Source: Plantago ovata (taxonomy: Eukaryota; Streptophyta; Magnoliopsida; Lamiales; Plantaginaceae). Taken from it: a stretch of DNA of 64,000 bases. Both the position numbers and the translations under genes were made by a program. Within the stretch, counting starts at the first letter, position 1. Every line of letters starts with the position of its first letter. The notes below the pieces were generated by a model, which searched no databases, was not told the origin of the DNA, and saw only the letters and a list, made by a program, of their open reading frames with translations. Positions 1 to 11,349 of the stretch are shown here, one piece after another. The stretch lies in assembly GCA_028274465.1 (NCBI GenBank), contig CM051455.1:87254871-87318870 (forward strand), given 5' to 3'.

Positions 1-427
1 TTTTACACAAAGAGAAGGCATTGACTATACTGAAATATTCTCTCCTGTGGTAAAACATGCTTCTATTCGAATTTTGTTGGCTCTAGTAGCTCAGTTTAGT
101 CTACATTTACATAAAATGGATGTAACTACAACTTTTCTGCATGGTAAACTGGAAGAAGAAATCTACATGAAGATTCCAGAAGGATTACAGGTTGAAGATC
201 CTGACAGCAAAGCTTATTGTCTACTAAGAAGATCTTTGTATGGGCTAAAACAAAGTCCTAGGCAATGGTATAAGAGATTTGATTGACAAGTATATGCAAA
301 AAATTGGCTTTAGGAGGTGTCATTATGATACCTGTGTGTATTTCAGAGGTAAAGATGTTAATGACATGATCTATCTTCTCATATATGTGGATGACATGTT
401 GATTGCCAGTAAGCACATGGAAGTCAT
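1..427 (+). pseudogene. Copia-1 reverse transcriptase, first part
   Basis: Part of the Ty1/copia reverse transcriptase, the enzyme that copies element RNA into DNA in cytoplasmic particles. The reading enters from beyond the window edge. The motifs GIDYTEIFSPV, a degenerate MDVTTTFLHG (normally K-x-AFLNG), YGLKQSPRQWYKRF and the catalytic IYVDDM (codons near 382-399) appear in the expected order. The frame breaks near 283, where the first frame hits TGA and the second opens at 279, so about one base has been gained or lost. Reading stops at 427 because another element has inserted. The same gene resumes at 8001 with the region that normally follows YVDD. The class is certain; the lineage within copia is not resolved. 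Confidence 0.9.
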
Positions 428-1623
428 TGATGAACTGGTTTTAGAACTTGTCAGATTCTAGTTAATCAAATAAATTTATATTTAGCCAAAGGCAATTCAC
501 AACTACAACGAAAACCGTAGTGCAACAGTAAAATAACCTCGAGTGGTCGATCTCTAAGCACTATAACTAGCTTTATCTAATCTAACTTAAGAATATAAAA
601 TCAACAGACTACTTAGCAAAGGTTTTTCTTAACAGATAATGGAGATTGGTGATAGTATGGTCATTCAAAGCATAGCAGGTTAATAATCATGCATGAAGTC
701 CCCGGTTTTGCATAGAGATCTTTGATCAATGAATTGTCCAATTGTGTTCCGTTATTATTCAACACTACGAAGATAGAGGTTTTAGATAGATCAAATAAAT
801 AAAACAATAACTCAAAGTATAATGCGCGATATAGCCATTAGCATAATTATTAACCCTTCGCTAAGAAATCACATACTATCACCAACGAGAAGTTTAGCTA
901 CTCATAGATGTCATGCAATCAACAGAAATCATAGCAAGATTGTATGAAAACATGTTGAAAGATAAATAAATATAAATAGAAAAACTGTAAGATACAATGT
1001 TACCGAAGGTTGTCAATCTCCGAAGAATCGCGATCTTACAAGCTCCAAAACGCTAAGAAAAAGTATCTCCTAAGCTAAGAATCCCCAGAACAGGCTCTGG
1101 AGAATTCCTACCTAAAACTAATGAGAAAGGTGAGAGAAAAGGTCTGAGAAAGTATGAAAAACGGAGAAAACTAAGCAACTATATATAGTGGTTCGGCAGG
1201 TGTGGGGCACACCGGGCGATTCGCCTGGTGTGGGGCGATTTGCCCCACGTCCCGGGCGACTCGCCCGGGACCTCCAGCCGGCCATATACGCGTTTTCGAC
1301 GCGTTTTTGGATTTATTCTCCTTTCCGGACTCGGTTTTTGCCTTCTAGTGACGTTTTAGCCTTCAGACTCGACCCCTAGACTTCAAATCCTATCCGGAAT
1401 CTTCTGGATACTCCAAATAGGCCTTCGGAACACCAATTCTTTGTCTACTTCAATATAATTGCCCGGAAAACCTCGTTTTTCACTCAAAACCTGTAAAATA
1501 CAAACTAAAGGGAAACGTGACACTATTCTAATAAAATTCACTAAAATATAGCTAAATTAACATAGAGGATAGCTAAATTGGTGAAAAAAGACTCAATTGA
1601 AAGTGTAAAATACACATTCATCA
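428..1623 (-). repeat. 3' LTR of the Athila-like element
   Basis: Direct repeat partner of 6830-7997, running from TGATGAACTGG to ACATTCATCA. It holds a palindromic TATA box, ctatatatag, at 1179-1188. On the sense strand, just upstream of that box, lie GC-rich palindromes of the type GGGCGANTCGCCC (1200-1275). This copy is about 28 bp longer than its partner because it has an extra palindromic unit (cacaccgggcgattcgcc and neighbours). Confidence 0.93.
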
Positions 1624-1634
1624 AACTCCCCAAA
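1624..1634 (-). other. Polypurine tract
   Basis: The minus strand reads TTTGGGGAGTT immediately before the 3' LTR. This is the purine-rich primer for plus-strand DNA synthesis. Its position confirms the minus-strand orientation. Confidence 0.75.
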
Positions 1635-2923
1635 CCGAACCTTTGCTTGTCCTCAAGCAACTAAGCTAGACTCTAATGCAAAAAATAATGCAACACAAAA
1701 AATGGAGTCTCATGCCAAATGAAATGAACTAATCTATTGAATCTATCAAAAAAACATATGAACAAAAACCATACAAATCATAACATGAGTATAGGTTGAA
1801 GAATGCTTCGATTGACTCATACACATTCACATAAGCACTTATGTCAAGACAAGATAGTCTCTCGTAACATTCTATACCTGGACCTAGTCAGTGATGACGT
1901 AATGAAACCTGTTAGAATACGAATGGTTTTCCCGTGCCTATGAAACTGAGGACTTACTACTGTTCACCAAGTTAAGACTTTTCCTCAAAGAGGTCGAACC
2001 AATACTGGCTCTCATGAAACGAAGGAGGGTTCCCTAAAAAAGACAACACTCCCCTATTCTACCCATCTCTCAAGCAAAGCCTTAAGCTATTCACCACTTC
2101 CTGAATGGCAGGACGAGGGTGGTCTAGAACAGATGACACTCAAAAACAAAAGACAAAAAAAATTACAACACGATTACGAACATTACATGAATTGAAAAAT
2201 GAGACAACACTTTGCTAAACTGCTTTTTGGCTCTTTTTTTTGGACCCTTCTTTGCTTTTTTGGGGTCTTTTCTTTTTTTATTTTTTTTCTTGTCCAGTTT
2301 TTTTTTCTTTTTTCTGGAATTTTCCTTTTTCTCTTTTTTCTCGATTTTTTTAGCCAGCAGTAGCACAATGAAAAAGAAATAAAAGTGACACACAAACGAC
2401 CTCCCCAAACCTATTCGAAGGAATAGGTTGGAGTACAAAATTTACGAAAAAGGAAAAATAAACTCACAACTCATACTAAAAAATAAAAAACAAGTCTAAT
2501 GATGTTACCGCGTGGTTTGGCCTCGGTCGACTGAGTATGCTGGATGTAATGTATTGAGACTGCTCGAGGGGCCTTATAGGTGATCATCGGAGCTCGTGGT
2601 GGTGGTGGTAGTTCCATGGATAGGGCCAACTCCTCCATCAGTATTCATGGCATCCTCATTGTCCCTATGGTATTCATTGTCACTACTGTCATCACCATCG
2701 TCACCAGTAGAGTTGCATTGTCGAAGAGAATCCTCAAGATTAGCCGCCGCAGTTATGTAATCTTCCATCCGGTATCTCTCCAATAGGTTGTGAACTGTTG
2801 AAGGGGAAAGAGCAGTGGTATCAGAGCCTCCCTCTCCAACGTTTTACACCCCGAGGAAGTTACAGTAAGCTGCTCGGATGCTCAGAGGTCTTCTTCCATT
2901 TTTTCCAATGTCGACCACATTCT

Positions 2924-3406
2924 CTACGGTTGATGCTCCCGATGTCTATATGGCGCTCCCTTTAGAGGCAGTCGATGGGGCACCCCAAAGACGGGCTGGG
3001 TGTCCATGTCATTATGTTTTGGAATCAAGTTAGCGATTCGGAACTTTGTCACCGCTGTCGACTCAAGACTGAATCCGTTGTGGTGAGGCCGCCCCGTTAC
3101 CTTCCTATTCACACGAACTTTGCAGTCCTTGTGACAGATTGCTGACGTAATAGTTGTTTCAATCCCTTCGGTGGTGCATGAATAGACATAAGAGTCCTTA
3201 CTCCAGGTGGATTCTCGTACCTCCTCTTGGATAAACCGCGACGTTGTTGCAAGAGCCCATGGCTCGAACGTACCTCTAACGAGATCACTCTCCTTTGCAT
3301 GGTTGTAATCGATCCTCCTCCAATACTTCATAGTAGCCAAACGGGAGTGCTCCTCTCCCTTTGTGGCATGGTTCCTACAAACAGCAATTAGTATCTCGTA
3401 TGACAC
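2924..3406 (-). CDS. Unrecognised 160-codon ORF in the Athila-like element
   Basis: The longest open frame in the 3' internal region of this element. I do not recognise the product. The translation is mixed and polar, with no membrane segment, zinc knuckle or catalytic signature that I can see. Its composition does not look like simple low-complexity DNA. It lies where autonomous Athila elements carry an envelope-like or unknown ORF, so it could be a remnant of one, a captured host fragment, or chance. It starts at an ATG near the middle of the non-coding block, and no promoter or splice signal specific to it is seen. Confidence that it encodes protein is low. Confidence 0.25.
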   Translation of the reverse strand: MSYEILIAVCRNHATKGEEHSRLATMKYWRRIDYNHAKESDLVRGTFEPWALATTSRFIQEEVRESTWSKDSYVYSCTTEGIETTITSAICHKDCKVRVNRKVTGRPHHNGFSLESTAVTKFRIANLIPKHNDMDTQPVFGVPHRLPLKGAPYRHREHQP

Positions 3407-4142
3407 AAAACTGACTCATGCATATGCCAATGTAAGAGCGAAACACACGAGTGATAATATCAACAATCGAACTTCGCAAATCCTCCATGTCTAATCTAGC
3501 TACTAACATGCAACACACCAAAATAATTTCGACATGTACATATCGCATTATGCTTGTGCTAGACAACCAATAACCCTAAATAATAATGCTCAATTCATAC
3601 CATAGTAGCAAAAATTATAGCATAAAAAACCCTCAAACTCATTAATTATGCATTCTACCATCATGTCTATCATTATTACATCAGTAAACACAATCATATG
3701 TATGGAATGGAAGATAAATATACATTGCATAACAAGATAAAGACATCTAGTAGCAAAATTCTCAAACCAACAATCCAAGCATAATTGAGCATGCAATTGA
3801 TAGTAACTAACGTTTCTAATCACACAAACAACCTACCTATACATCATACAAGCCTAATTGAAGCACAAATCAGAAAACCCCCAAATTTGAAAAATTAGGG
3901 CTCATGTGAAGATATCTCAGATCTGGAAAACGAGTGCACTTGAGTGAAAGTTGTTCGGATGAAAAGAAAGAGCACGTAATGGGCTTCGATTGAAGCTAAA
4001 GAACACAAAATTTGATGGAAGATTGAAGATTTTATGAAAGATTGAAGAATTTTCGATTTTTTTGGATTTTGGGGAGAAAGAAGTGAAGAAGATGAAGAAA
4101 ATGAGGAGAAAGGGGGCTTTCTCTCGTTTTTAGTCTCCAGAA

Positions 4143-4256
4143 GTCGTGGGGTGAGTCGCCCCGGGTGTGGGGCGAGTCGCCCCGTGTGGGGCGAATCGCC
4201 CCGCACGTCCAGAGAGCGTGGAGCTCTCTGGACATGTAGGGCGATTCGCCCCCCAC
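4143..4256. repeat. Cluster of GC-rich palindromes
   Basis: Four near-palindromic units of the type GGGGCGANTCGCCCC lie in about 115 bp. Between them is a perfect inverted repeat with 10-bp arms (gtccagagag / ctctctggac, 4208-4234). The same unit type occurs just upstream of the TATA box in both LTRs of this element. Confidence 0.8.
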
Positions 4257-4523
4257 CTCCTGAGGTGGGGAGACGAAACTTTCGAAAAAAAATCCTGTTT
4301 TTAAGTCCCAAAAAACAATTTTACTCATAAAACCACTCGAAAAAGTTCACTCAAACATAAACATAAGCACATACGACACATAGACGAACAAATTCACATA
4401 TGAAACGCAAATTGTTCAATGTATGAATGCATGCAATAAAGCGGTAAAAAAGCGATAAAAACTCCGGGTTGCCTCCCGGATAGCGTCATTGTTTATAGTC
4501 TTTGACTCGACTCCTTCTTGCGC

Positions 4524-6683
4524 CTAACTCTTCTTCTCGAGGGTACTAGACTTCCCCTTCATGGACCTTCTCCTCATGCCACGAACCTGTGAATAAGAAT
4601 GAACATAGACAGCAAGACCACAGTAGTTAACAGTGTGATAAGCATTGAAGTGATCAGGTGGATCAGATATGGCTCGCAACACATGTCGCTTGCCATCCAC
4701 CTCAATGGTGCAAGTCCTTCGGTAGATGTCTATCACGGAGCGTAGTTTAGTCAAGAACGTTCGCCCCAAGAGAACAACATCCCCCATCCCAGGTGTAGAC
4801 GCCGGCATAACTACAAAATTGGTGTATACAGAAACTTCACCAATCTTGACCAATACGTTCTTCACAACGCCTTCGGGTCTCACAAAGGATCCATCCGCCA
4901 ATTGCACAATAGCCTTATGCTCAAACAGTTTTCCAAGGCTACTCTTCTCAAACACATTCATCGGGAGCACATTAGACTAGGATCCCGTGTCTAGTGTAGC
5001 ACGGACATCTTCAAGTTCACCAATCCCTACCTTAACATCGAAACTTTGAGGGAGTGGCTCGGGATCCTCTTGCTCCTCTTCACTCTCATCAGAACCAAGG
5101 TCATTCTCTTCTTCCTTGGGTAGTGGGGGTTCTTCCCCCTTGCAACACTCGCACTTAGCAACCTTCTTGATGGTGATTTCAACAGGTAGATCACCCACCA
5201 ATGTAATGGACATCGACTTCTCAGTGTTGCTAGGTAGCTTCCCTTGCTCCCTACTTGCTCCTCGGTCGATCAACTCTTGCATCTTTTGATGGGAAAGCCT
5301 AGTGCTCTCTTCCAACCGATCAAGCCTTGCCCTAGTCTTCTCAGAATCGTCTTCATAACGTTTGAGAAAACTTTGGGTGTGATCAACCATCTTTTGCAAG
5401 TTATCCATCAGTAGAGCTGTCTTCGACTTCGGTTACTCTTTTGGAGCGGGATTTTCGCAGTGATCATTACCATAGTTAAGCCTTCTTCGGTCTTGGTTAG
5501 GGCCATAAGTTTGGCTAGCCGGTGCATATCCTTGATTGTTTCGGAACCCTCTTCTCCAAAATCCACCTCGAGGATTCCTTCCATCTTGTCCGTAGCTAGC
5601 TTCTTGAGTACCAAATTCCGTAGCGAAGGCTTCCTCTTCGCCTCCTTGAACCCAATTGCCATCATCATATGCAAGCTCCGATCTACACATATGAGCTCCA
5701 TGCCCATAGTTCTTGCATATTCGGCAAACTTCGTTTGACATAGCTGTTCCAGTGGCGCTTTTGAGGACTTGCTTCAATTCGTTGGTAAAGCACTCGAATC
5801 GATCCCCATTCCCCCCATACATATGGGCTTCTTGAGTAGGTGGAGCTTCAGGTCCACGTTTCCTAACCATTGCTCTTGGGTCCTTAAACTGCGACCCCTT
5901 AGCAAGCCTTTCGAAAACTGCCCAGACGGCTTCTGCGGTTTCCTCCCAAATATTGCCACGGCATTGGAAGTACACCACTTGTTGGTTCTCGAAGGTTAGT
6001 CCATTGTAGAAGTGTTGGACTAGATCAGAAAGCTCAAAACCATGGTGAGGGCACTTGTTCATGAGGTCTTGGAACCTCTCAAACGCGGTGTAGATGGTCT
6101 CATCATAGTCTTGTTTGAACCCAGTGATTTGCGCCTTAAGCGCGGTAGTCAAGGTGTGAGGGAAGTATTTTTCCATGAAAGCTGAAAAAACCTTCTCCCA
6201 AGTGTCCAGCGAGCCCGCCGGTAGAGAACTCAACCATGACTTGGCTCTGTCGCCAAGCGCCATAGCAAAAACCTTCATCCTAAACTCATCCGTTGTTATT
6301 TCAGCTCCGGGTCGTGGGAGTTGGTTGACGAAATCATCGATATCGTGCAAGTAACCCATCACATCTTCCCTTGCTAAGCCATAGAACCTCGGAAGTTGTT
6401 GGAATGCGTGGTTCTTGATTTCCAGATCTCGAGTTGCAGACGAAAGAACAATCGCCGATACCCTCATACGATCCTTGGAGGGTTGAACCCATGCTTTCAG
6501 TGGTCTAGCTTCTGCCATTCTGTCGATTTCCTTGAAAAGACTGTGTAGAGATTCAGAGAAATCGGTATCCTCTATTTCCTCTAGTTCACGCCTTCGAAGT
6601 AGTCGCCTTCTTTGGTGGTGGACTCTGTCGATCTCAGCAATTGAATCAGCAAGCGGTGTTCCTCTAGATCGTGTATGTCGCAT
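4524..6683 (-). pseudogene. Athila-like gag-protease polyprotein
   Basis: A single minus-strand frame of about 720 codons, interrupted by only two stops: TAA at about 5433 and TAG at about 4977. The N-terminal two thirds is gag, the particle protein. It includes the CPHHGFELSDLVQHFYNGL block typical of Athila gag and a zinc knuckle CRICKNYGHGAHMC (CX2CX4HX4C) that would bind RNA. A lysine/glutamate-rich linker follows. Then comes a retropepsin-like protease with the catalytic LDTGS, after which the second stop falls directly, and a VLLGRTFL motif that fits the protease C-terminal strand. The frame ends without any RT. Two point stops in an otherwise open frame suggest fairly recent activity. 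The start ATG at 6683 lies 126 bp inside the primer site. Confidence 0.88.
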
Positions 6684-6808
6684 ACACTATCTGTAACAAA
6701 CTAGGAAAGGAGTATCAGAGAGAGATTAAATAGGAAAACTAAAAACTACTAGAACTAGGAATTGAATGCTGAAAATATAAAAAAGCTAAACAAAAAAAAG
6801 GAGTATAG

Positions 6809-6826
6809 TCCCCGGCAGCGGCGCCA
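6809..6826 (-). other. Primer binding site, tRNA-Asp type
   Basis: The minus strand reads TGGCGCCGCTGCCGGGGA three bases inside the 5' LTR. This matches the primer type used by Athila elements (3' end of tRNA-Asp) except at about one base. That comparison is from memory. Confidence 0.8.
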
Positions 6827-6829
6827 ATT

Positions 6830-7997
6830 TGATGAACTGGTTTTAGAACTTGTCAGATTCTAGTTAATCACATAAATTTGTATTTAGCCAAAGGCAATTC
6901 ACAACTACAACGAAAACCGTAGTGCAGCAGTAAAATAACCTCGAGTGGTCGATCTCTAAGGACTATAACTAGCTTTATCTAATCTAACTTAAGAATATAA
7001 AATCAACAGACTACTTAGCAAAGTTTTTTCTTAACAGATAATGGAGATTGGTGATAGTATGGTTATTCAAAGCATAGCAGGTTAATAATCATGCATGAAG
7101 TCCCCGGTTTTGCATAGAGAACTTTGATCAATGAATTGTCCAATTGTGTTCCGTTATCATTCAACACTACGAAGATAGAGGTTTTAGATAGATCAAAGAA
7201 ATAAAGCAATAACTCAAAGTATAATGCGCGATATAGCCATTAGCATAATTATTAACCCTTCGCTAAGAAATCACATACTATCACCAACGAGAAGTTTAGC
7301 TACTCATAGATGTCATGCAATCAACAGAAATCATAGCAAGATTGTATGAAAACATGTTGAAAGATAAATAAATATAAATAGAAAAACTGTAAGATACAAT
7401 GTTACCGAAGGTTGTCAATCTCCGAAGAATCGCGATCTTACAAGCTCCAAAACGCTAAGAAAAAGTATCTCCTAAGCTAAGAATCCCCAGAACAGGCTCT
7501 GGAGAATTCCTACCTAAAACTAATGAGAAAGGTGAGAGAAAAGGTCTGAGAAAGTATGAAAAACGGAGAAAACTGAGCAACTATATATAGTGGTTAGGCA
7601 GGTGTGGGGCGATTCGCCCCACGTCCCGGGCGACTCGCCCGGGACCTCCAGCCGGCCATATACGCGTTTTCGACGCGTTTTTGGATTTCTTCTCCTTTTC
7701 GGACTCGGTTTTTGCCTTCTAGTGACCTTTTAACCTTCAATCTCGACCCCTAGACTTTAAATCCTATCCGGAATTTTCTGGATACTCCAAATAGGCCTTC
7801 GGAACACCAATTCCTTGTCTACTTCAATATAATTGCCCGAAAAACCTCGTTTTTCACTCAAAACCTGTAAAATACAAACTAAAGGGAAACGTGACACTAT
7901 TCTAATAAAATGCACTAAAATATAGCTAAATTAACATAGAGGATAGCTAAATTGGTGAAAAAAGACTCAATTGAAAGTGTAAAATACACATTCATCA
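6830..7997 (-). repeat. 5' LTR of the Athila-like element
   Basis: Nearly identical to 428-1623, with TGATGA and TCATCA ends. The TATA box ctatatatag is at 7581-7590, with a shorter palindrome block next to it. This is the promoter-bearing copy for minus-strand transcription. Confidence 0.93.
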
Positions 7998-8000
7998 GGC

Positions 8001-8882
8001 ATCTCTGAGAGCAAGAGACTACTGAGTCAAGAGTTTGAGATGAAAGACTTGATGGAAGCCAAGAGAATCTTGGGCATGGATATTGATCATCTTTCTACTA
8101 GAGAAATTGTTCTGTCTCATAAAGCATATCTGATAAAGGTGTTAGAAAGATTTAATATGTAGTATGCAGATGTGGTGCAAACTCCTATTGGAGCTCAATT
8201 CAAATTATCTATATATCACAAGCCTAAAGATGATCAGGAAGCATTATACATGGAACGAGTTCCATATGCAAGTGCAGTAGGCAGTGTAATGTATTCTATG
8301 GTGTGTTGTAGACCTGATATAACACATGCTTTAAGTACACTCAGCAGGTTCATGGATACACTTGGGAAGTATCACTGGGAGGCAGGTGTAGAAGATGCTA
8401 TTGTGGGATATGTGGATTTAGATTTTGCTGCTAATCTTGACACCAGGAAATCACTTTCTGGTTATGTCTTTACACTCTTTGGAACTACATTAAGCTGGAG
8501 ATCTACTCATCAACCTGTGGTAGCTCTTTCAACGATAGAAGCAGAGTTCATGGCTCTTACTGAAGGTGTCAAAGAAGCAATCTGGTTAAAGGGAATCTTG
8601 AGTGAATTTGGAGTTCATCAAGACACTGTCAAAGTTCATTGTGACAGTCAGAGCGCAATACATCTAGCAAAACATCACTCTTTTTATGACAAGTCAAAGC
8701 ACATTGATATCAAGTATCATTTCATCAAGGATGTTGTAGAGAAGGGTGAAGTTGAAATAATGAAGATTAACACGAGAAGAAATCATGTTGATGCATTTAC
8801 TAAAACTCTGCCAGTAGAGAAGTTTGAACTATGCATGAGTTTAGTCGGTTTGCTGGACCAGCGAGGTCTGTCCCAACCTTAA
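8001..8882 (+). pseudogene. Copia-1 RT C-terminus and RNase H
   Basis: Continuation of the polymerase gene from 1-427 after the Athila-like insertion. The frame opens at 8001 with a FEMKDLMEAKRILGMDI block, the expected segment after YVDD. A TAG interrupts it at 8160. It then continues through PYASAVGSVMYSMVCCRPDI into the Ty1/copia RNase H domain, with GYVDLDFAANLD, the STIEAEFMAL active-site block, HCDSQSAI and the KHIDIKYHFI end motif. Between HWEA and GVEDA the usual 30-40 residues are missing, so a small internal deletion is likely. It terminates at 8882, just before the polypurine tract. The enzyme would degrade the RNA strand of the RNA/DNA hybrid; it is now inactive. Confidence 0.9.
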
Positions 8883-8930
8883 GGGACATCTTGGATTGGA
8901 AGGAACTGAAGATCATGCTAAGGTGGAGAT

Positions 8931-9406
8931 TGTAAGATTTGTAGCATGACTTCTACTCGGAAACAATTAACTCAAGACAAGTTGATTTTATGGTATACGA
9001 ACTCTTTTAGGAATAAGAGATCGAAATCAATTAGGAATAGAATTCTACTACAATTTGGTGAACAAGTTTGCCAGTAGTATAAATAAAGGTTCCTTTGTTG
9101 GGAAAATTGTGAGTTTGTCATTAGGTTATTATTCTTATAACCCGAGAGAAAACAAGAGAGGAAAAACAGAGAGAAATCAGAGATGTATAGAAGTTGCAGG
9201 GTTGTGTGGATATCTTCATCTGTGGTTCTTGTATCTGTACTCTTGTGTTCGTGTTTTAGTGGAGAACCGATTCCTTCTCATGGACGTAGGCTATGTACAG
9301 CTGAACCACGTTAAATCTTGTGTTCTTGCTTTTATTGTTTTATTGTTTTATTGTTTTGTTCTTGTCTGTTCGAGTTATAGTTCGTGATTGATTGTTTTTC
9401 GTAACA
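8931..9406 (+). repeat. 3' LTR of Copia-1
   Basis: Begins TGTAAGATTTG directly after a polypurine tract (aaggtggagat, 8920-8930) and ends TTCGTAACA. A TATA-like tataaataaagg lies near 9078. The partner LTR and target duplication are outside the window, so the right boundary rests on the TG...CA rule alone. Confidence 0.75.
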
Positions 9407-9569
9407 GATATCCTATGTTCTTCCTCAAATAACCTATGATCTTTACTTCTCGGTCCTTGACCGCTTACTAATATACTTCTCGGTCCTTGACCGCTTACTA
9501 ATACATTATTTAGTCTACTACACATTTCATAATAGACATCTTGATATAAGAAATTGTATGATGACATAA
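9407..9569. other. Host spacer with a 30-bp tandem repeat
   Basis: About 160 bp between Copia-1 and SIRE-A. It contains two tandem copies of a 30-bp unit (acttctcggtccttgaccgc...) at 9445-9474 and 9475-9503. Its last five bases, cataa, are duplicated at 42280-42284 on the far side of SIRE-A. No gene is visible. Confidence 0.75.
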
Positions 9570-11090
9570 CGTTGGTCCCTTTAAACAACAAGAAAAGACT
9601 AGAGGGGGGGGGGGGTGAATAGTCTTTTCAAACTTTCGTCGTTTAAAAACTTTCTCAGCAAGTGCTTATTACTTTTCAGTAATGAGTTTGCTGATACTTA
9701 ACTTTCTCATCAAGTACTAGTTACTTTTCAGTAACGAGTTTTATTGGTACATTAAAAACAGAGTGCGGAAGTCTTTATACACTAAGTGCTTTTCAGAGAG
9801 TGCTAGTTTCAACAAGTGAGCAAAGTGGCATTGTACAATAAGTAAAACTTACTGAAAACTAAATGCGGTAAAGTAAATCACACAAATACTTTTATAGTGG
9901 TATCTGAGAGTGGCGTAATCTCTCAACTTATCCACTTTTTCCTTTCTAGGACTGAATCCACTAAGATAAGCTTGAGGTTCCTTACAACACCTATCTATAA
10001 TGATTCTTCAGAAACCAAAGCACACTTGCTTCGTTTCCAACCTAACTAGAGAACTAAACCTTGTTCTCCACCAAACTTGGGACACTTAATCAGCAACACA
10101 ATGCTTGATTAATTCCCCCTGAATTTCACGCCTGAAAAAGGGTGTTTATCAGTTAGAGAGGTTTGGGATGAGATGACTTGAGTATAACTTTTTCAGCTAT
10201 AACAAGTTATCTAAAGAAACACAACTCGTAATACTTTTCAGCAAACAAGTTAAGTTGTTTCTGGTGTCAAGACTTATTCTTGTTCGAAAGAAAGAACACT
10301 TAACTAATTTCTTAGCCGTGAATGTTCTACTTCTTCACAAGTAGCTTTTGTTTCAAGCTTAAGTCTTGGAACGGATGAATAGGCAGTAAAGAGTATGAAA
10401 GATTGAGTGTTTAAGCACAAGTGAAAGTTTGATCACGTTGTTGACACACTTCAACTCTTTGCCGGATGACCTCTATTTATAGTGAATCAAGGGAGCCGTT
10501 TGAATTTCAAATTCTAAGGCTTTGTTCCTTAAGATGTCACTATCTTGCTTTTGTACTTTCAGCAGCGTCCTTCATTTATCTTCTAGTCTTCATGTTCTTC
10601 GCGTGCTTACTTTTGCATTTAATGTTCATTTGAATCGAATTCAAATGTGAACGTTGGAGCCAAAATGCAAGTACTTTCAGCAAGGAGGTCACATATGAAT
10701 TTCAGCAAGCAGTCAGTCTCAGTTTCAGCAAGTACAACCTACTCTGTCATATAGATTTTCACTTATGCGAGCTGTTGCCGAAATTTCCACTTTCTGAGCA
10801 ACATGTGCCTTTGTAGATACCTTTCTAAGAATTTTTCATAAGTCTTCAGTCTTCGAATCTTCAAGTTTCTGAGCGGTTCTAGTGCTTCAATAGTTCATTT
10901 GTAAAAACAAAGTACATCATCAGCAAAACTAAAACACCTAACTAGTACCTACACTAAGTCTTCAACAAACGTTCATCTTTTACAATGTCCTTAAAATTCT
11001 AAATTCCTATGGACCTTAAGAGTACTAGTTACTGGACTTTCCTTAATTTAGCATGGTTAATTGCTCATCAAAATTATAAGTTTCCTAACA
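9570..11090 (-). repeat. 3' LTR of SIRE-A
   Basis: Starts cGTTGGTCCC, with the first T mutated to C (compare TGTTGGTCCC at 23522 and 52428), and ends TTTCCTAACA. It contains a G run at 9605-9615 and many copies of TCAGCAA. Small hairpins of the type TTACTTTTCAGTAA lie near 9670 and 9730. No protein is expected here. Confidence 0.93.
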
Positions 11091-11105
11091 AATTTCCCCC
11101 TTTTT
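11091..11105 (-). other. Polypurine tract of SIRE-A
   Basis: The minus strand reads AAAAAGGGGGAAATT immediately before the 3' LTR. The same sequence occurs at the same place in SIRE-B (54010). Confidence 0.85.
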
Positions 11106-11349
11106 GATGTCAGCAATCCATGGCTAAATTAATTGTTACCCTTTTATAGGTTTCTGATGTTGAATAAATCAGTTGATTAATGCAAGCATACTTGAATAAT
11201 AAAACAGTAAGCATAAGTAGTTTGCATAATCAAAAACCATTAAGAGTCAAAAGTGTATTGCTGATAGTTATCTTTCATTAAGTTTACAAGAAAGTTCAGA
11301 GATAACTAAAATTCAGCAAACAAAATAAACAAAGCTTTTTACAAGGGAC

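Larger units (their letters stand above)
1635..4523 (-). other. Non-coding 3' internal region of the Athila-like element
   Basis: About 2.9 kb between the protease frame and the polypurine tract. It contains a T-rich low-complexity tract (2216-2355; A-rich on the sense strand), one unrecognised 160-codon frame (2924-3406) and a cluster of GC-rich palindromes (4143-4256). No RT, RNase H, integrase or envelope motif is visible on either strand. Athila elements often carry long non-coding stretches here. Confidence 0.7.
428..7997 (-). mobile_element. Non-autonomous Athila-like gypsy retrotransposon
   Basis: A complete LTR element on the minus strand, inserted in the Copia-1 RT gene. The LTRs start TGATGA and end TCATCA. 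The 5 bases before it (gtcat, 423-427) and after it (ggcat, 7998-8002) match at four of five positions, which fits a decayed target duplication. The order on the minus strand is 5' LTR, tRNA-Asp type primer site, gag-protease frame, about 2.9 kb of non-coding DNA, polypurine tract, 3' LTR. No reverse transcriptase, RNase H or integrase is visible, so it would need enzymes from another element. The primer type and the CPHHGF motif in gag point to the Athila/Tat branch of Ty3/gypsy; that placement is inference. Confidence 0.9.

Noticed and set aside
2163-2438. Lysine-rich open frame on the minus strand
   Set aside because: It reads an A-rich low-complexity tract in the non-coding part of the Athila-like element; no motif and no conserved start.
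9601-9616. G run in the SIRE LTR as a quadruplex or regulatory site
   Set aside because: A single homopolymer run that varies in length between copies (interrupted in SIRE-B); slippage is the simpler explanation.
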